Of a stretch of DNA of 64,000 nucleotides, positions 1 through 6,834 are shown one piece after another. The notes under the pieces are model-generated. The model was not told where the DNA came from and made no database searches. It saw only the letters and a list, made by a program, of their open reading frames with translations. Within the stretch, counting starts at the first letter, position 1, and each line of letters opens with the position of its first letter. The translations under genes were made by a program, and so were the position numbers. This DNA comes from Acidimicrobiales bacterium (GTDB lineage Bacteria; Actinomycetota; Acidimicrobiia; Acidimicrobiales; Palsa-688). The DNA lies in the NCBI GenBank assembly GCA_035533095.1, contig DATLUM010000011.1, forward strand, positions 1 through 64,000. The letters are read 5' to 3'.

Positions 1-645
1 GCGGGAGGCGGGGTCGTGGGCCAGTCGATAGCGCAGGACCTGGTGGCGAACGGCCACGAAGTCCTGATCGTCGAGCAGGACACCGCGCTGGTCGCGCGCC
101 AGCGGGAGGAGACGGGCATCCGCTGGTATGCCGGCGACGCCTGCGAGGTGAGCACCTTGCAGCGGTCGGGTTGGGGTGATGCAGAGGTGGTCGTGGCGGC
201 TACTGGGGACGACGAGGACAACCTGGTGGTGTCGTTGTTGTCCAAGCAGGAGTTCGCGGTGCCGCGGGTGATCGCGCGCGTCAACCACCCTAAGAACCGG
301 TGGATGTTCAACGAGACCTGGGGGATCGATGTGTCGGTCTCGACCCCCCACCTCATGACCGCCTTGGTCGAGGAAGCGGTGTCGGTGGGAACACTCGTCA
401 GGTTGTTGCACTTCGCCGAGGGCAAGGCGGGCCTGGTGGAGGTGACGCTCGCGGAGGGCAGCCCCGCGCTGAATCGCCAGCTTTCGGAGCTCGGCATGCC
501 GCGCGACGCGAGCATCGTGGCGGTCGTGCGCGACAGGCGCGTGGTCGTGCCGCGCGGCGACACCGTGCTCCTCGCCGGCGACGAGGTGATCGTGCTCGTG
601 ACATCGGAGTCCGAGGACTCGGTCCGGCGAATCCTCGTCGGTTAG
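1..645 (+). CDS. trkA: TrkA-family K+ uptake regulatory subunit, 5'-truncated
   Basis: Cytoplasmic NAD(H)-binding regulator of a Trk/Ktr potassium channel. The reading frame is open to the left edge. The first visible residues (AGGGVVGQSIA) are the glycine-rich Rossmann loop of a TrkA-N domain, so the GTG at 16 is an internal valine and the true start lies outside the window, probably only a few codons away. The Rossmann part runs to about residue 120 (ATGDDEDNLV dinucleotide-fold segment, INHP-like VNHPKN). A TrkA-C domain follows (VEVTLAEGSPALNRQLSELGMPRDASIVAVVR) and closes the protein. About 214 codons are visible, the usual length for a single TrkA-N/TrkA-C unit. A channel partner or a second TrkA may lie upstream. 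Confidence 0.9.
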   Translation, partial: AGGGVVGQSIAQDLVANGHEVLIVEQDTALVARQREETGIRWYAGDACEVSTLQRSGWGDAEVVVAATGDDEDNLVVSLLSKQEFAVPRVIARVNHPKNRWMFNETWGIDVSVSTPHLMTALVEEAVSVGTLVRLLHFAEGKAGLVEVTLAEGSPALNRQLSELGMPRDASIVAVVRDRRVVVPRGDTVLLAGDEVIVLVTSESEDSVRRILVG

Positions 646-664
646 AGACAGCTTCCAGGGTCCG

Positions 665-1546
665 GTGTCCGGGCTGCTCGAGTGCGTCGTCAACATCAGT
701 GAGGGCCGGGACGGACGGTTGCTCTCGGGCTTCGCGGAGTCGTGCGGGCCGCTGCTGCTGGACCTGCACACAGACGGTGACCACAACCGTTCCGTATTCA
801 CTGTCTGCGGGCCCGGCGATGACGTCTTCGGCGCGGTCTGTTCCCTGTCCCGGGACGTGGTCGCGTCGCTGGACATCGCTCGGCACTCGGGCGCACACCC
901 TCGCATTGGGATGCTCGACGTGGTGCCGTGGGTGTCGCTCTCGCGCGCGTCCGAAGGCGATGGCTGGGTCGCGGATGGTCCGCCGGCGCCGGCGGTCGAA
1001 GCCCGCGACAGGTTCGCCGTTTGGGCCGGCGCCGAACTGGGGTTGCCGTGTTTTTTCTACGGGATCGGCGGCCACCCGACACTGCCAGAGGTTCGCCGGC
1101 GCGCGTGGGTGGATCTCGCGCCGGCAGCGGGTCCCAAAGCGCCACATGCCCGCGCGGGAGCGTGCGCCACCGGTGCCCGGCCGGTTCTGGTCGCCTACAA
1201 CTTGTGGCTGGCTGAGCCGGATCTGGCGTCGGCGGTCGTCGTCGCCCGCGATCTGCGAGCCGCGTTCGAAGGCCGGATCAGGACTCTCGCGCTCGAGGTG
1301 GGACGGTCGGTGCAGGTTTCGTGCAACCTCATCGATCCCTGGATCGCCGGTCCCGGCGCTGCCTTCGATTTCGTCGCCAGTCGCACCGGTGTGCAGCGCT
1401 GCGAGCTAGTGGGCCTCGTGCCAGCCGCTGTGTTGAGCGCCGAACCGCGCCATCGCTGGGCCGAACTTGGACTCGACCCATCAGCGACGATCGAGGCCCG
1501 CCTTGAGCGGGCGGGCCTCGATGGGGGAAGGTTCGAACTTGGTTGA
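665..1546 (+). CDS. Formiminotransferase-like protein (FtcD N-terminal family)
   Basis: Resembles glutamate formiminotransferase, which moves a formimino group from formiminoglutamate to tetrahydrofolate in histidine breakdown. The protein has 293 residues, the length of the transferase half alone, with no cyclodeaminase domain. Family motifs are present in order: ECVVNISEGRD at the N-terminus, LLDLHTDGDHNRSVFT around residue 35-50, and HSGAHPRIGMLDVVPWV around 78-92, with the histidine expected at the active site. It starts at GTG 20 bases after the TrkA stop. No other histidine-degradation gene is visible, so the actual substrate is not settled; free-standing actinobacterial copies may serve another folate reaction. 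Confidence 0.8.
   Translation: MSGLLECVVNISEGRDGRLLSGFAESCGPLLLDLHTDGDHNRSVFTVCGPGDDVFGAVCSLSRDVVASLDIARHSGAHPRIGMLDVVPWVSLSRASEGDGWVADGPPAPAVEARDRFAVWAGAELGLPCFFYGIGGHPTLPEVRRRAWVDLAPAAGPKAPHARAGACATGARPVLVAYNLWLAEPDLASAVVVARDLRAAFEGRIRTLALEVGRSVQVSCNLIDPWIAGPGAAFDFVASRTGVQRCELVGLVPAAVLSAEPRHRWAELGLDPSATIEARLERAGLDGGRFELG
1492..1520. terminator. 11-bp hairpin at the 3' end of the formiminotransferase gene
   Basis: Arms CGAGGCCCGCC (1492-1502) and GGCGGGCCTCG (1510-1520) are perfectly complementary around a 7-base loop. It lies inside the last codons of the gene, facing a convergent whiB. There is no T run, so it may act as an RNA-stabilising or weak terminator hairpin only. Confidence 0.4.
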
Positions 1547-1574
1547 GCACGCCACAGCGTCGGTGCGCGCGGCG

Positions 1575-1862
1575 TCAGCTGGCGGCCACAGCTCCGGCTC
1601 TGCGCTCCATCGCCCGGCGCCGGCGGATCTTGCGGCGCTCGCGCTCCGACAAGCCGCCCCAGATGCCGAATTTCTCGCCGTTCGCCAGCGCGTATTCCAG
1701 GCAGTCCTCGCGGACGACACAACCACGGCAGACCTCCTTGGCTTCGCGCGTCGACGCTCCTCGCTCCGGGAAAAAGAGATCGGGATCGACGCCCATGCAG
1801 TTGGCCTGTCCCTGCCACTTGCGGTCTGCCGGTTGAAGGATGAGGTCCACCAAATCGCTCAC
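1575..1862 (-). CDS. whiB: WhiB-family iron-sulfur regulator (WhiB2/WhmD-like)
   Basis: Small transcriptional regulator that binds a [4Fe-4S] cluster through four cysteines and works with the primary sigma factor. The cysteines are seen in ANCMG and VCRGC..EDC, followed by the GIWGG turn and the basic tail SERERRKIRRRR. The stretch FFPERGASTREAKEVCRGC..REDCLEYALA matches the WhiB2/WhmD subgroup, which acts in septation. The start is the GTG at 1862 (VSDLVDLILQ, 95 residues), because GGGGAG lies about 8 bases upstream on the minus strand; the frame is open further upstream but that part is unlike WhiB. It faces the formiminotransferase gene tail to tail. Confidence 0.88.
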   Translation of the reverse strand: MSDLVDLILQPADRKWQGQANCMGVDPDLFFPERGASTREAKEVCRGCVVREDCLEYALANGEKFGIWGGLSERERRKIRRRRAMERRAGAVAAS

Positions 1863-2079
1863 CGCTTGACTCCCCTCAGTCGGTGAATTTCCTGGACAGA
1901 AGCCGGTTCCGACCTCCATCCGTGTAACTACATGGATGTGATCTTCGTCCTTCCCTATCCCGAGCGCAAGGGGGAATCCACTATTTCTTCGGTTCGGCGT
2001 GATAAATGGGGGCGGCCGGCCGAAGGCCAACAGCCCGTCAACGCGGCGGTCGCGCGGGCCGCTGAAAGCCCGCAAGGAG

Positions 2080-2085
2080 TACTCT
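2080..2085 (+). promoter_or_regulatory. -10 hexamer TACTCT for leaderless tatA
   Basis: TACTCT ends 6 bases before the tatA ATG. The AAGGAG at 2074-2079 is 12 bases from the ATG, too far for a normal Shine-Dalgarno, so a leaderless start is preferred. Confidence 0.5.
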
Positions 2086-2091
2086 GGTGCC

Positions 2092-2415
2092 ATGACCGCG
2101 AATTTGTTCGGCCCCGATTTGGGGATCGTCGTGGTGGTGATCCTGGTCGTGCTGCTCGGCGGTAGCCAACTGCCGAAGATCGCACGCAACGTGGGAACCG
2201 CCGGGCGCGAGTTCCGCAAGGCGCAACAAGAAGCCGAAGAGGACGCCGCCCGCGAGCAGGCGGCGAAGGCTGCCGCCACCCCGCCCCCCGCGCAGCCACT
2301 CCCGGCTGCTGGGGTCCCCGACGACTCGGTACAACTCACCCGCGCGCAACTCGACGCCCTGCTCAATGAGCGGGAAGAGCAGGTTCGCCGGCAGACCGGC
2401 TCACCGAGCGCCTAG
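2092..2415 (+). CDS. tatA: Sec-independent translocase subunit TatA
   Basis: Pore-forming subunit of the twin-arginine pathway for folded proteins. The 107-residue protein has a short N-terminus (MTANLFGPDL), one membrane helix (residues about 9-24), the GGSQLPKIAR hinge and amphipathic helix, then an acidic/alanine-rich cytoplasmic tail with a proline stretch. The ATG at 2092 is chosen because the upstream part of the frame has no TatA character and a TACTCT hexamer lies 6 bases before this ATG. A likely client, the Tat-type DUF1501 protein, is encoded at 52209. Its stop codon sits inside a 24-bp palindrome. Confidence 0.88.
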   Translation: MTANLFGPDLGIVVVVILVVLLGGSQLPKIARNVGTAGREFRKAQQEAEEDAAREQAAKAAATPPPAQPLPAAGVPDDSVQLTRAQLDALLNEREEQVRRQTGSPSA

Positions 2416-2425
2416 GCGCTCGGTG
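2402..2425. terminator. 24-bp perfect palindrome between convergent tatA and whiB
   Basis: The half-site CACCGAGCGCCT is followed directly by its exact reverse complement, so the RNA hairpin would be fully paired on either strand. It contains the tatA stop (TAG 2413-2415) and precedes the whiB stop at 2428. A bidirectional terminator is the simplest reading. No T tract follows on the + side. Confidence 0.55.
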
Positions 2426-2427
2426 GC

Positions 2428-2676
2428 TTAGGACTCGACCGTCGCCCGGCGCGAATCGCGCCGCTGGCGGGCAAGACGCCGGCGCTCACGCTCGGAGGCG
2501 CCGCCCCACACGCCGTGCTCGATCCGGTTGTAAAGGGCGTACTCGAGGCATGGCACCTTGACGGGGCAGTCCGCGCAGATCCTGCGGGCGATCTCCACGC
2601 CGACGCCGTCGCTAGGGAAGAAGGTCTCGGGCGGCAACTCCCTGCACTTGCCTTCCGCCATCCAGCTGGTGTCCAC
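2428..2676 (-). CDS. WhiB-family iron-sulfur regulator (second copy)
   Basis: Second Wbl protein, 82 residues, with four cysteines (GKCREL, RICADCPV.PC), the GVWGG turn and the basic C-terminus SERERRRLARQRR. The motif FFPSDGVGVEIARRICADCP differs clearly from the copy at 1575, so this is a distinct subfamily and not a recent duplicate. The start is GTG 2676 (VDTSWMAEGK), with GGAGG seven bases upstream on the minus strand. The gene is convergent with tatA and divergent from the HtrA gene at 2897. The target genes cannot be read from the sequence. Confidence 0.88.
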   Translation of the reverse strand: MDTSWMAEGKCRELPPETFFPSDGVGVEIARRICADCPVKVPCLEYALYNRIEHGVWGGASERERRRLARQRRDSRRATVES

Positions 2677-2896
2677 TACGCGTCCTCCGTGTCTTTGTCC
2701 GCCGCCGCAAGCTGGTGCAGGAAGCGGCGTCGAGGTCAAAAGCAAAATCGCACCTTTACTACGTCGGCACCCGCCCTTTGGTTGCCCATTTTGGCCCGGA
2801 ATTCCTGCCCAAACCTGTCGGAACCTTACCTCATGCCCTCACACAACCGGCCCAACGCTGCAATTTTGCGTTCGTTCTGGGAAATGATTTTACCCG
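2677..2896. promoter_or_regulatory. Divergent promoter region, A+T-richer than surroundings
   Basis: This 220-base gap separates the minus-strand whiB from the plus-strand htrA. It is visibly richer in A and T runs (for example around 2735-2760 and 2860-2895) than the coding DNA on both sides, as expected for a region with two outward promoters. No repeat or confident -35/-10 pair could be fixed. Confidence 0.4.
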
Positions 2897-4069
2897 ATGG
2901 CCGGTGTCGAGTCGCAGACTGATCCCAACACTGGGGCAACGGAGAGTGGCGACAAAGCGCCCGTGGGCGGACATACCGGCCTGTCGCGGTACGCCGTCCT
3001 CGGCCGCCGGCGATGGGTGGCCATAGCGGCTATCGCGGGCACGATCGGCGCGCTGGCCGGCGCCGGGGTCGGGGCGATCGTCGCCACTGCGATCGCCGGC
3101 CACGACACCACGACGGTCATCCACCAGGCGCTGCCCCCGCCCGCCCGCCTCTCCCAGGTCAACGACGTGCCCACCATCCTTGCGGCCGTCGAGCCGGCGG
3201 TCGTCTCTATCACCACCGACCAGGGGGAAGGTACCGGCATGGTGATCACCGCGAACGGCGACGTCGTCACCAACTATCACGTGGTCGCCGGAGCCAACTA
3301 CATCCACGTCAGCCTTTACCACCGGGCCGGGTCCGTGAACGCCTACCTCACCGGTTACGACGAGGACAACGACATCGCGCTTCTACACGTACCCGACGTC
3401 TCCAACCTGGCGACGGTCGTGCTCGGCGATTCCTCGCAGGTGCGTGTCGGGGACAATGTCATCGCAGTCGGCAACGCGCTCAACCTTCCCGGCGGCCCGT
3501 CCGCGACGACCGGGATCGTGTCTGCGCTGGGGCGGACCATCGGAGGCACGACGCTCACCGCCGGCGAGCTCGTCCCCCCGAACCTCATCCAGACGGATGC
3601 GGCGATCAACCCGGGCAACTCCGGCGGGCCCCTGCTTGACGCAGCGGGCGACGTGATCGGGATGAACACGCTCGTCATCCAGCAGGCCAACGACACCGAG
3701 GCCGCTCAGGGTCTCGGGTTCGCGATCCCGATCAACACGATCAAGTCGCTGATCCCGACCCTCAGGAAGGGGTCGAAGGTGGCACCGACGGAGCTCGGGA
3801 TCTCGATGCAGGACAACACCCCGCAGCTCGCAGCCCAGTACGGCTTCACGACCACCACCGGGGTGATCGTGTCGCAGGTCCTCGTCGACTCGCCGGCGTA
3901 CGACGCGGGGATGCAGGCGTACGACGTGATCGTGTCGTTTGCCGGCCAGCAGGTCACCAGCAGTGCCGCGCTGATAGCGCTGCTCGCAGGGCACTCGCCC
4001 GGGCAGCGGGTGAGCATCACGGCGCTGCGCGGTTCGGTGACGGAGCACTTCGCGTTGACCCTCGGATGA
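2897..4069 (+). CDS. HtrA/DegP-type serine protease with PDZ domain
   Basis: Membrane-anchored S1C protease for envelope protein quality control. In order, the 390 residues show a charged cytoplasmic N-terminus, one membrane helix (about 40-66), a trypsin-like domain (about 90-275) and a C-terminal PDZ domain (about 295-388). The catalytic triad is complete: His128 in TNYHVV, Asp159 in DNDIALL and Ser242 in GNSGGPLL. The membrane helix at the N-terminus places the protease outside the cell. The ATG at 2897 is the only good start. The gene is followed by the leuA leader. A degenerate homologue without the triad is encoded at 12056-13288. Confidence 0.93.
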   Translation: MAGVESQTDPNTGATESGDKAPVGGHTGLSRYAVLGRRRWVAIAAIAGTIGALAGAGVGAIVATAIAGHDTTTVIHQALPPPARLSQVNDVPTILAAVEPAVVSITTDQGEGTGMVITANGDVVTNYHVVAGANYIHVSLYHRAGSVNAYLTGYDEDNDIALLHVPDVSNLATVVLGDSSQVRVGDNVIAVGNALNLPGGPSATTGIVSALGRTIGGTTLTAGELVPPNLIQTDAAINPGNSGGPLLDAAGDVIGMNTLVIQQANDTEAAQGLGFAIPINTIKSLIPTLRKGSKVAPTELGISMQDNTPQLAAQYGFTTTTGVIVSQVLVDSPAYDAGMQAYDVIVSFAGQQVTSSAALIALLAGHSPGQRVSITALRGSVTEHFALTLG

Positions 4070-4082
4070 CCCTCATCCTCGG

Positions 4083-4111
4083 GTGACGGGGCACCTGGGG
4101 CGTGATACCCT
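4083..4111 (+). promoter_or_regulatory. Promoter of the leuA leader transcript
   Basis: GTGACG (4083-4088, -35-like) and TACCCT (4106-4111, -10 of TANNNT type) are 17 bases apart. The -10 ends 7 bases before the GTG of the leader peptide, so transcription would begin at that codon and the peptide would be translated from a leaderless RNA. Confidence 0.55.
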
Positions 4112-4118
4112 CTCTTTC

Positions 4119-4169
4119 GTGACCGCGCAGCCCAAACTCTTGACCGCCGGCCTCCTCCTTCTCATGTAG
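4119..4169 (+). CDS. leuL: leuA leader peptide (leucine-rich, 16 residues)
   Basis: Regulatory peptide whose translation senses charged tRNA-Leu. GTG to TAG encodes MTAQPKLLTAGLLLLM: six leucines in 16 residues, four of them in a row just before the stop. The run ends directly at a 10-bp hairpin, followed by a T-tailed terminator and then leuA. A stalled ribosome at the four Leu codons would cover or release the downstream RNA segments. Leucine leader peptides ahead of leuA are known in Streptomyces, Corynebacterium and relatives. No Shine-Dalgarno is seen; the -10 spacing implies leaderless translation. Confidence 0.8.
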   Translation: MTAQPKLLTAGLLLLM

Positions 4170-4195
4170 GCGAGCACCACATACCGGTGCTCGCC
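4169..4195 (+). promoter_or_regulatory. Attenuator hairpin after the leuA leader peptide
   Basis: Arms GGCGAGCACC (4169-4178) and GGTGCTCGCC (4186-4195) form a perfect 10-bp stem around a 7-base loop. The 5' arm begins within the leader stop codon, so a ribosome that finishes the peptide would block this stem while one stalled at the Leu codons would leave it free. It precedes the terminator by 4 bases. Confidence 0.65.
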
Positions 4196-4199
4196 GAAG

Positions 4200-4231
4200 C
4201 CTCCTGCGCCCCCGGGCCGGGAGGTTTTTTT
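4200..4231 (+). terminator. Intrinsic terminator of the leuA attenuator
   Basis: CCTCC (4200-4204) pairs with GGAGG (4220-4224), with further GC pairing possible inside, and seven T follow (4225-4231). It lies between leader peptide and leuA, so read-through is required for leuA expression. The leader's own CCTCCTCC (within 4151-4158) could compete for the same GGAGG arm. Confidence 0.75.
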
Positions 4232-4300
4232 GTTGCCCGACCCGCCCCCGACCGCCGCCCGCCGACCCAGATCCGACCGATATCCCAACGAGGAAATTCG

Positions 4301-5992
4301 ATGCCCGCCTACGCATACCCCACGCCGTGCGACATGCCCTTCGAGAGATACAAGCCCTGCCGGCCGCTGGTGCTTCGGGACCGCACGTGGGCCGATCGCG
4401 AGCTCGACAAGGCGCCCCAGTGGTGCAGTGTCGACCTGCGCGACGGCAACCAGGCGCTCATCGACCCGATGGACCCGCCACGCAAGCTGAAGTTCTTCGA
4501 GACGCTGGTAGGGATGGGCTTCAAGCAGATCGAGGTGGGATTCCCGGCCGCGTCGCAGCCGGACTTCGACTTCATCCGCCAGATAATCGAGGAGGACCGC
4601 ATCCCAGAGGACGTGGTGATCCAGGTGCTGGTGCAGTGCCGCCCGGAGCTGATCGAGCGCACCTTCGAGGCGATCGCCGGCGCTCCGCACGCGATCGTCC
4701 ACTTCTACAACTCGACGTCGACCCTCCAGCGCAAGGTGGTCTTCGGTCTGGACCGGTCGGGCATCGTCGACATCGCGACCAGCGCGGCGCGACTCGTCAA
4801 GAAGTACACCGACACCATCCCGCAGACGCGCGTCAGCTACGAGTACTCACCCGAGAGCTTCACCGGTACCGAGCCGGATTTCGCCGTCGAGATCTGCGAA
4901 GCGGTGATGGAGGTCATCGAGCCGGACAGCGACAACAAGATCATCGTCAACCTCCCCAACACGGTGGAGATGTACGGGCCACAGGTGTACGCCGACGTGA
5001 TCGAGTGGTTCAGCCGGACCATCCGGAACCGTGACTCGATCGTCCTGAGCGTGCACCCCCACAACGACCGTGGCACGGCTGTGGCCGCCGCCGAGCTGGC
5101 GCAGCTCGCGGGTGCCGACCGCGTCGAGGGGACTCTTTTCGGCAACGGAGAGCGGACAGGGAACGTCGACGTGGTGAACCTCGCGATGAACCTCTTCTCG
5201 CAAGGCGTCGACCCCAGGCTCGACATCCACGACATCGACCATCTTCGGCGCGTTGCCGAGTACTGCAACCGCCTGCCGGTCCACCCGCGCCATCCTTACG
5301 TCGGCGACCTCGTCTACACGGCCTTCTCCGGATCCCACCAGGATGCAATCAAGAAGGGCATGGACGCGCTTTCCGATGACTACGAGACCTGGGAGGTCCC
5401 GTACCTGCCGATCGACCCCAAGCACGTGGGGCGTACCTACGAAGCGATCATCCGGGTCAACAGCCAGTCCGGCAAGGGCGGCGTCGCCTATTTGATGGAC
5501 GCGGAGCACGGTCTCGACCTGCCGCGCAACCTGCAGATCGAGTTCTCGAAGAAGGTGCAGGCGATCACCGAGGCCAGCGGCACGGAGATCAAGCCCGGCG
5601 AGCTGTGGGACGTCTTCGCCGAGACGTATCTCCCAGACGACGCGGGCATCAGGCTCATCTCCACCGAGGTTTCCTCGGCGGGGGACAAGCGCACGTCGGT
5701 CGTCGCCCAGGTCCTCGTCGACGGGCACCACAGGACGATCACGGGCAATGGGAACGGCCCTGTCGACGCCTTGGTGCACGGGCTCCAGTCCGAGCTAGGC
5801 GTCGAGCTCGCCGTTGAGGATTACCACCAGCACGCGCTTACCGCCGGAAGCGAGGCGACCGCTGCCGCGTACGTCGAGGTGACAGCGGCTGCAGGTGAGC
5901 GCTTCTGGGGTGTCGGTATCGACTCGAGCACCCTCGACGCCTCTCTCGAGGCCGTCATAAGCGCTGCCAACCGGATCCGGGACGGCAGGTAG
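4301..5992 (+). CDS. leuA: 2-isopropylmalate synthase
   Basis: First committed enzyme of leucine biosynthesis, condensing acetyl-CoA with 2-oxoisovalerate. The 563 residues fit the long actinobacterial LeuA type. The catalytic TIM barrel opens with WCSVDLRDGNQAL, carries the HPHNDRGT metal/active-site motif near residue 250 and GTLFGNGERTGN after it, and ends in a C-terminal regulatory domain (SSAGDKRTSVVAQV onward) that normally binds leucine. The ATG at 4301 is chosen over earlier in-frame codons because GAGGA (4290-4294) is 6 bases upstream and the earlier part covers the terminator. It is regulated by the attenuator just upstream; no other leu gene is in the window. Confidence 0.95.
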   Translation: MPAYAYPTPCDMPFERYKPCRPLVLRDRTWADRELDKAPQWCSVDLRDGNQALIDPMDPPRKLKFFETLVGMGFKQIEVGFPAASQPDFDFIRQIIEEDRIPEDVVIQVLVQCRPELIERTFEAIAGAPHAIVHFYNSTSTLQRKVVFGLDRSGIVDIATSAARLVKKYTDTIPQTRVSYEYSPESFTGTEPDFAVEICEAVMEVIEPDSDNKIIVNLPNTVEMYGPQVYADVIEWFSRTIRNRDSIVLSVHPHNDRGTAVAAAELAQLAGADRVEGTLFGNGERTGNVDVVNLAMNLFSQGVDPRLDIHDIDHLRRVAEYCNRLPVHPRHPYVGDLVYTAFSGSHQDAIKKGMDALSDDYETWEVPYLPIDPKHVGRTYEAIIRVNSQSGKGGVAYLMDAEHGLDLPRNLQIEFSKKVQAITEASGTEIKPGELWDVFAETYLPDDAGIRLISTEVSSAGDKRTSVVAQVLVDGHHRTITGNGNGPVDALVHGLQSELGVELAVEDYHQHALTAGSEATAAAYVEVTAAAGERFWGVGIDSSTLDASLEAVISAANRIRDGR

Positions 5993-6042
5993 CTATCGGC
6001 AGCAGCTATCGGCAGTAGCGATCGGGAGAAGCGATCGGGAGC
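5991..6042 (+). repeat. Four tandem 13-base repeats after leuA
   Basis: Four contiguous units of 13 bases begin inside the leuA stop codon: AGCTATCGGCAGC, AGCTATCGGCAGT, AGCGATCGGGAGA, AGCGATCGGGAGC. They fall into two pairs, each pair nearly identical, which suggests stepwise duplication. They end 21 bases before the next start codon. Confidence 0.8.
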
Positions 6043-6063
6043 AGCCAGTAGTCTGGACGGACC

Positions 6064-6345
6064 ATGTCCATCGAGACCAGCGAAGAGCAGGCCCCGCCGC
6101 GGGGGCACGTCCGGGTCGTCTATCTCGGGCCGGTCGCGCCGCACTGGCGGGTCGACTCCGACTTCGGCGACCGTAGCCTGATCGAGGAGTTCCGCCAGCG
6201 TGCCCTCGCGCGTCTCCTGCTGCTGCCGCCGCACGACCCGCAGTTCCGGCGCAATCGGGAGCGGGTGGCCCGCGACGCCGAGCGGGAGAACCTCATCCTC
6301 GATTGGGACCTGGGCCAGCCTGAGGACGACGGCCAGGGAGGCTGA
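6064..6345 (+). CDS. Small conserved-looking protein of unknown function
   Basis: Protein of 93 residues with no domain I recognise. It has an N-terminal segment GHVRVVYLGPVAPHWRVDSDFGD followed by a strongly charged, arginine-rich helical part (EEFRQRALARLLLLPPHDPQFRRNRERVARDAERENL) and an acidic end. No signal peptide or membrane helix is seen. Codon use is like its neighbours. It lies between leuA and a Nudix hydrolase on the same strand, with a TAGTCT hexamer ending 9 bases before the ATG, so it may have its own promoter. Confidence 0.6.
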   Translation: MSIETSEEQAPPRGHVRVVYLGPVAPHWRVDSDFGDRSLIEEFRQRALARLLLLPPHDPQFRRNRERVARDAERENLILDWDLGQPEDDGQGG

Positions 6346-6380
6346 TCACTTGGTCGTCCGGGAGCGCCGGCGGGGGACCC

Positions 6381-6806
6381 GTGTTCGGCCCGCAGGCTGA
6401 CGGCCCGCTCGTCCGGGCAGCCGGCGGGGTGGTCTGGAGGCGCGACGGTGCGAGCGTGCAGATCGTGCTCGTCCACCGGCCGCGCTACGACGACTGGACG
6501 CTGCCGAAGGGCAAGGTGGACGCGGGCGAGTCCTACGAGCAGGCGGCGTTGCGGGAGGTCCGGGAGGAGGCGAGCATCCTCGCCGAGATCGGTGCGGAGC
6601 TGCCGTCGACCACATACCTGGATCGCAGCGGCAAGAACAAGCACGTGCGCTATTGGGCGATGACGGTCGTGGATGGGTCACCCTCCGGCGACAACGAGGT
6701 GGACGTCGCGGAGTGGGTCGCGCTTGACGAAGCCCGGGCTCGCCTGACCTACGAGCGCGACGTGGCGGTCGTGGACGCCCTGGAAGGGGTTCTCGGCGGC
6801 GGGTAG
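6381..6806 (+). CDS. Nudix hydrolase (MutT1-like)
   Basis: Hydrolase of nucleoside diphosphate-linked substrates, probably oxidised nucleotides or dinucleoside polyphosphates. The 141 residues contain a Nudix box at about 45-67: GKVDAGESYEQAALREVREEASI. It fits G-x5-E-x7-REUxEExGU except that the last glycine is serine. The sequence start (AAGGVVWRR, VLVHRPRYDDWTLPKGK) resembles the Nudix half of mycobacterial MutT1. MutT1 carries a C-terminal histidine phosphatase, which is absent here but encoded separately at 7908. The GTG at 6381 is the best start available. Confidence 0.85.
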   Translation: MFGPQADGPLVRAAGGVVWRRDGASVQIVLVHRPRYDDWTLPKGKVDAGESYEQAALREVREEASILAEIGAELPSTTYLDRSGKNKHVRYWAMTVVDGSPSGDNEVDVAEWVALDEARARLTYERDVAVVDALEGVLGGG

Positions 6807-6834
6807 CTGGTCAAAGAGGTTCTGCGAACCTTCT

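Noticed and set aside
300-1409. Long plus-strand frame over TrkA and formiminotransferase
   Set aside because: It crosses two clear genes in another frame and its translation is Arg/Gly/Pro-rich without any motif: a high-G+C shadow.
1575-2366. WhiB with a long N-terminal extension
   Set aside because: The extension is antisense to tatA and has no WhiB features; GTG 1862 has a good ribosome site.
5991-6042. CRISPR-like array
   Set aside because: The units are contiguous with no spacers and only 13 bases long.
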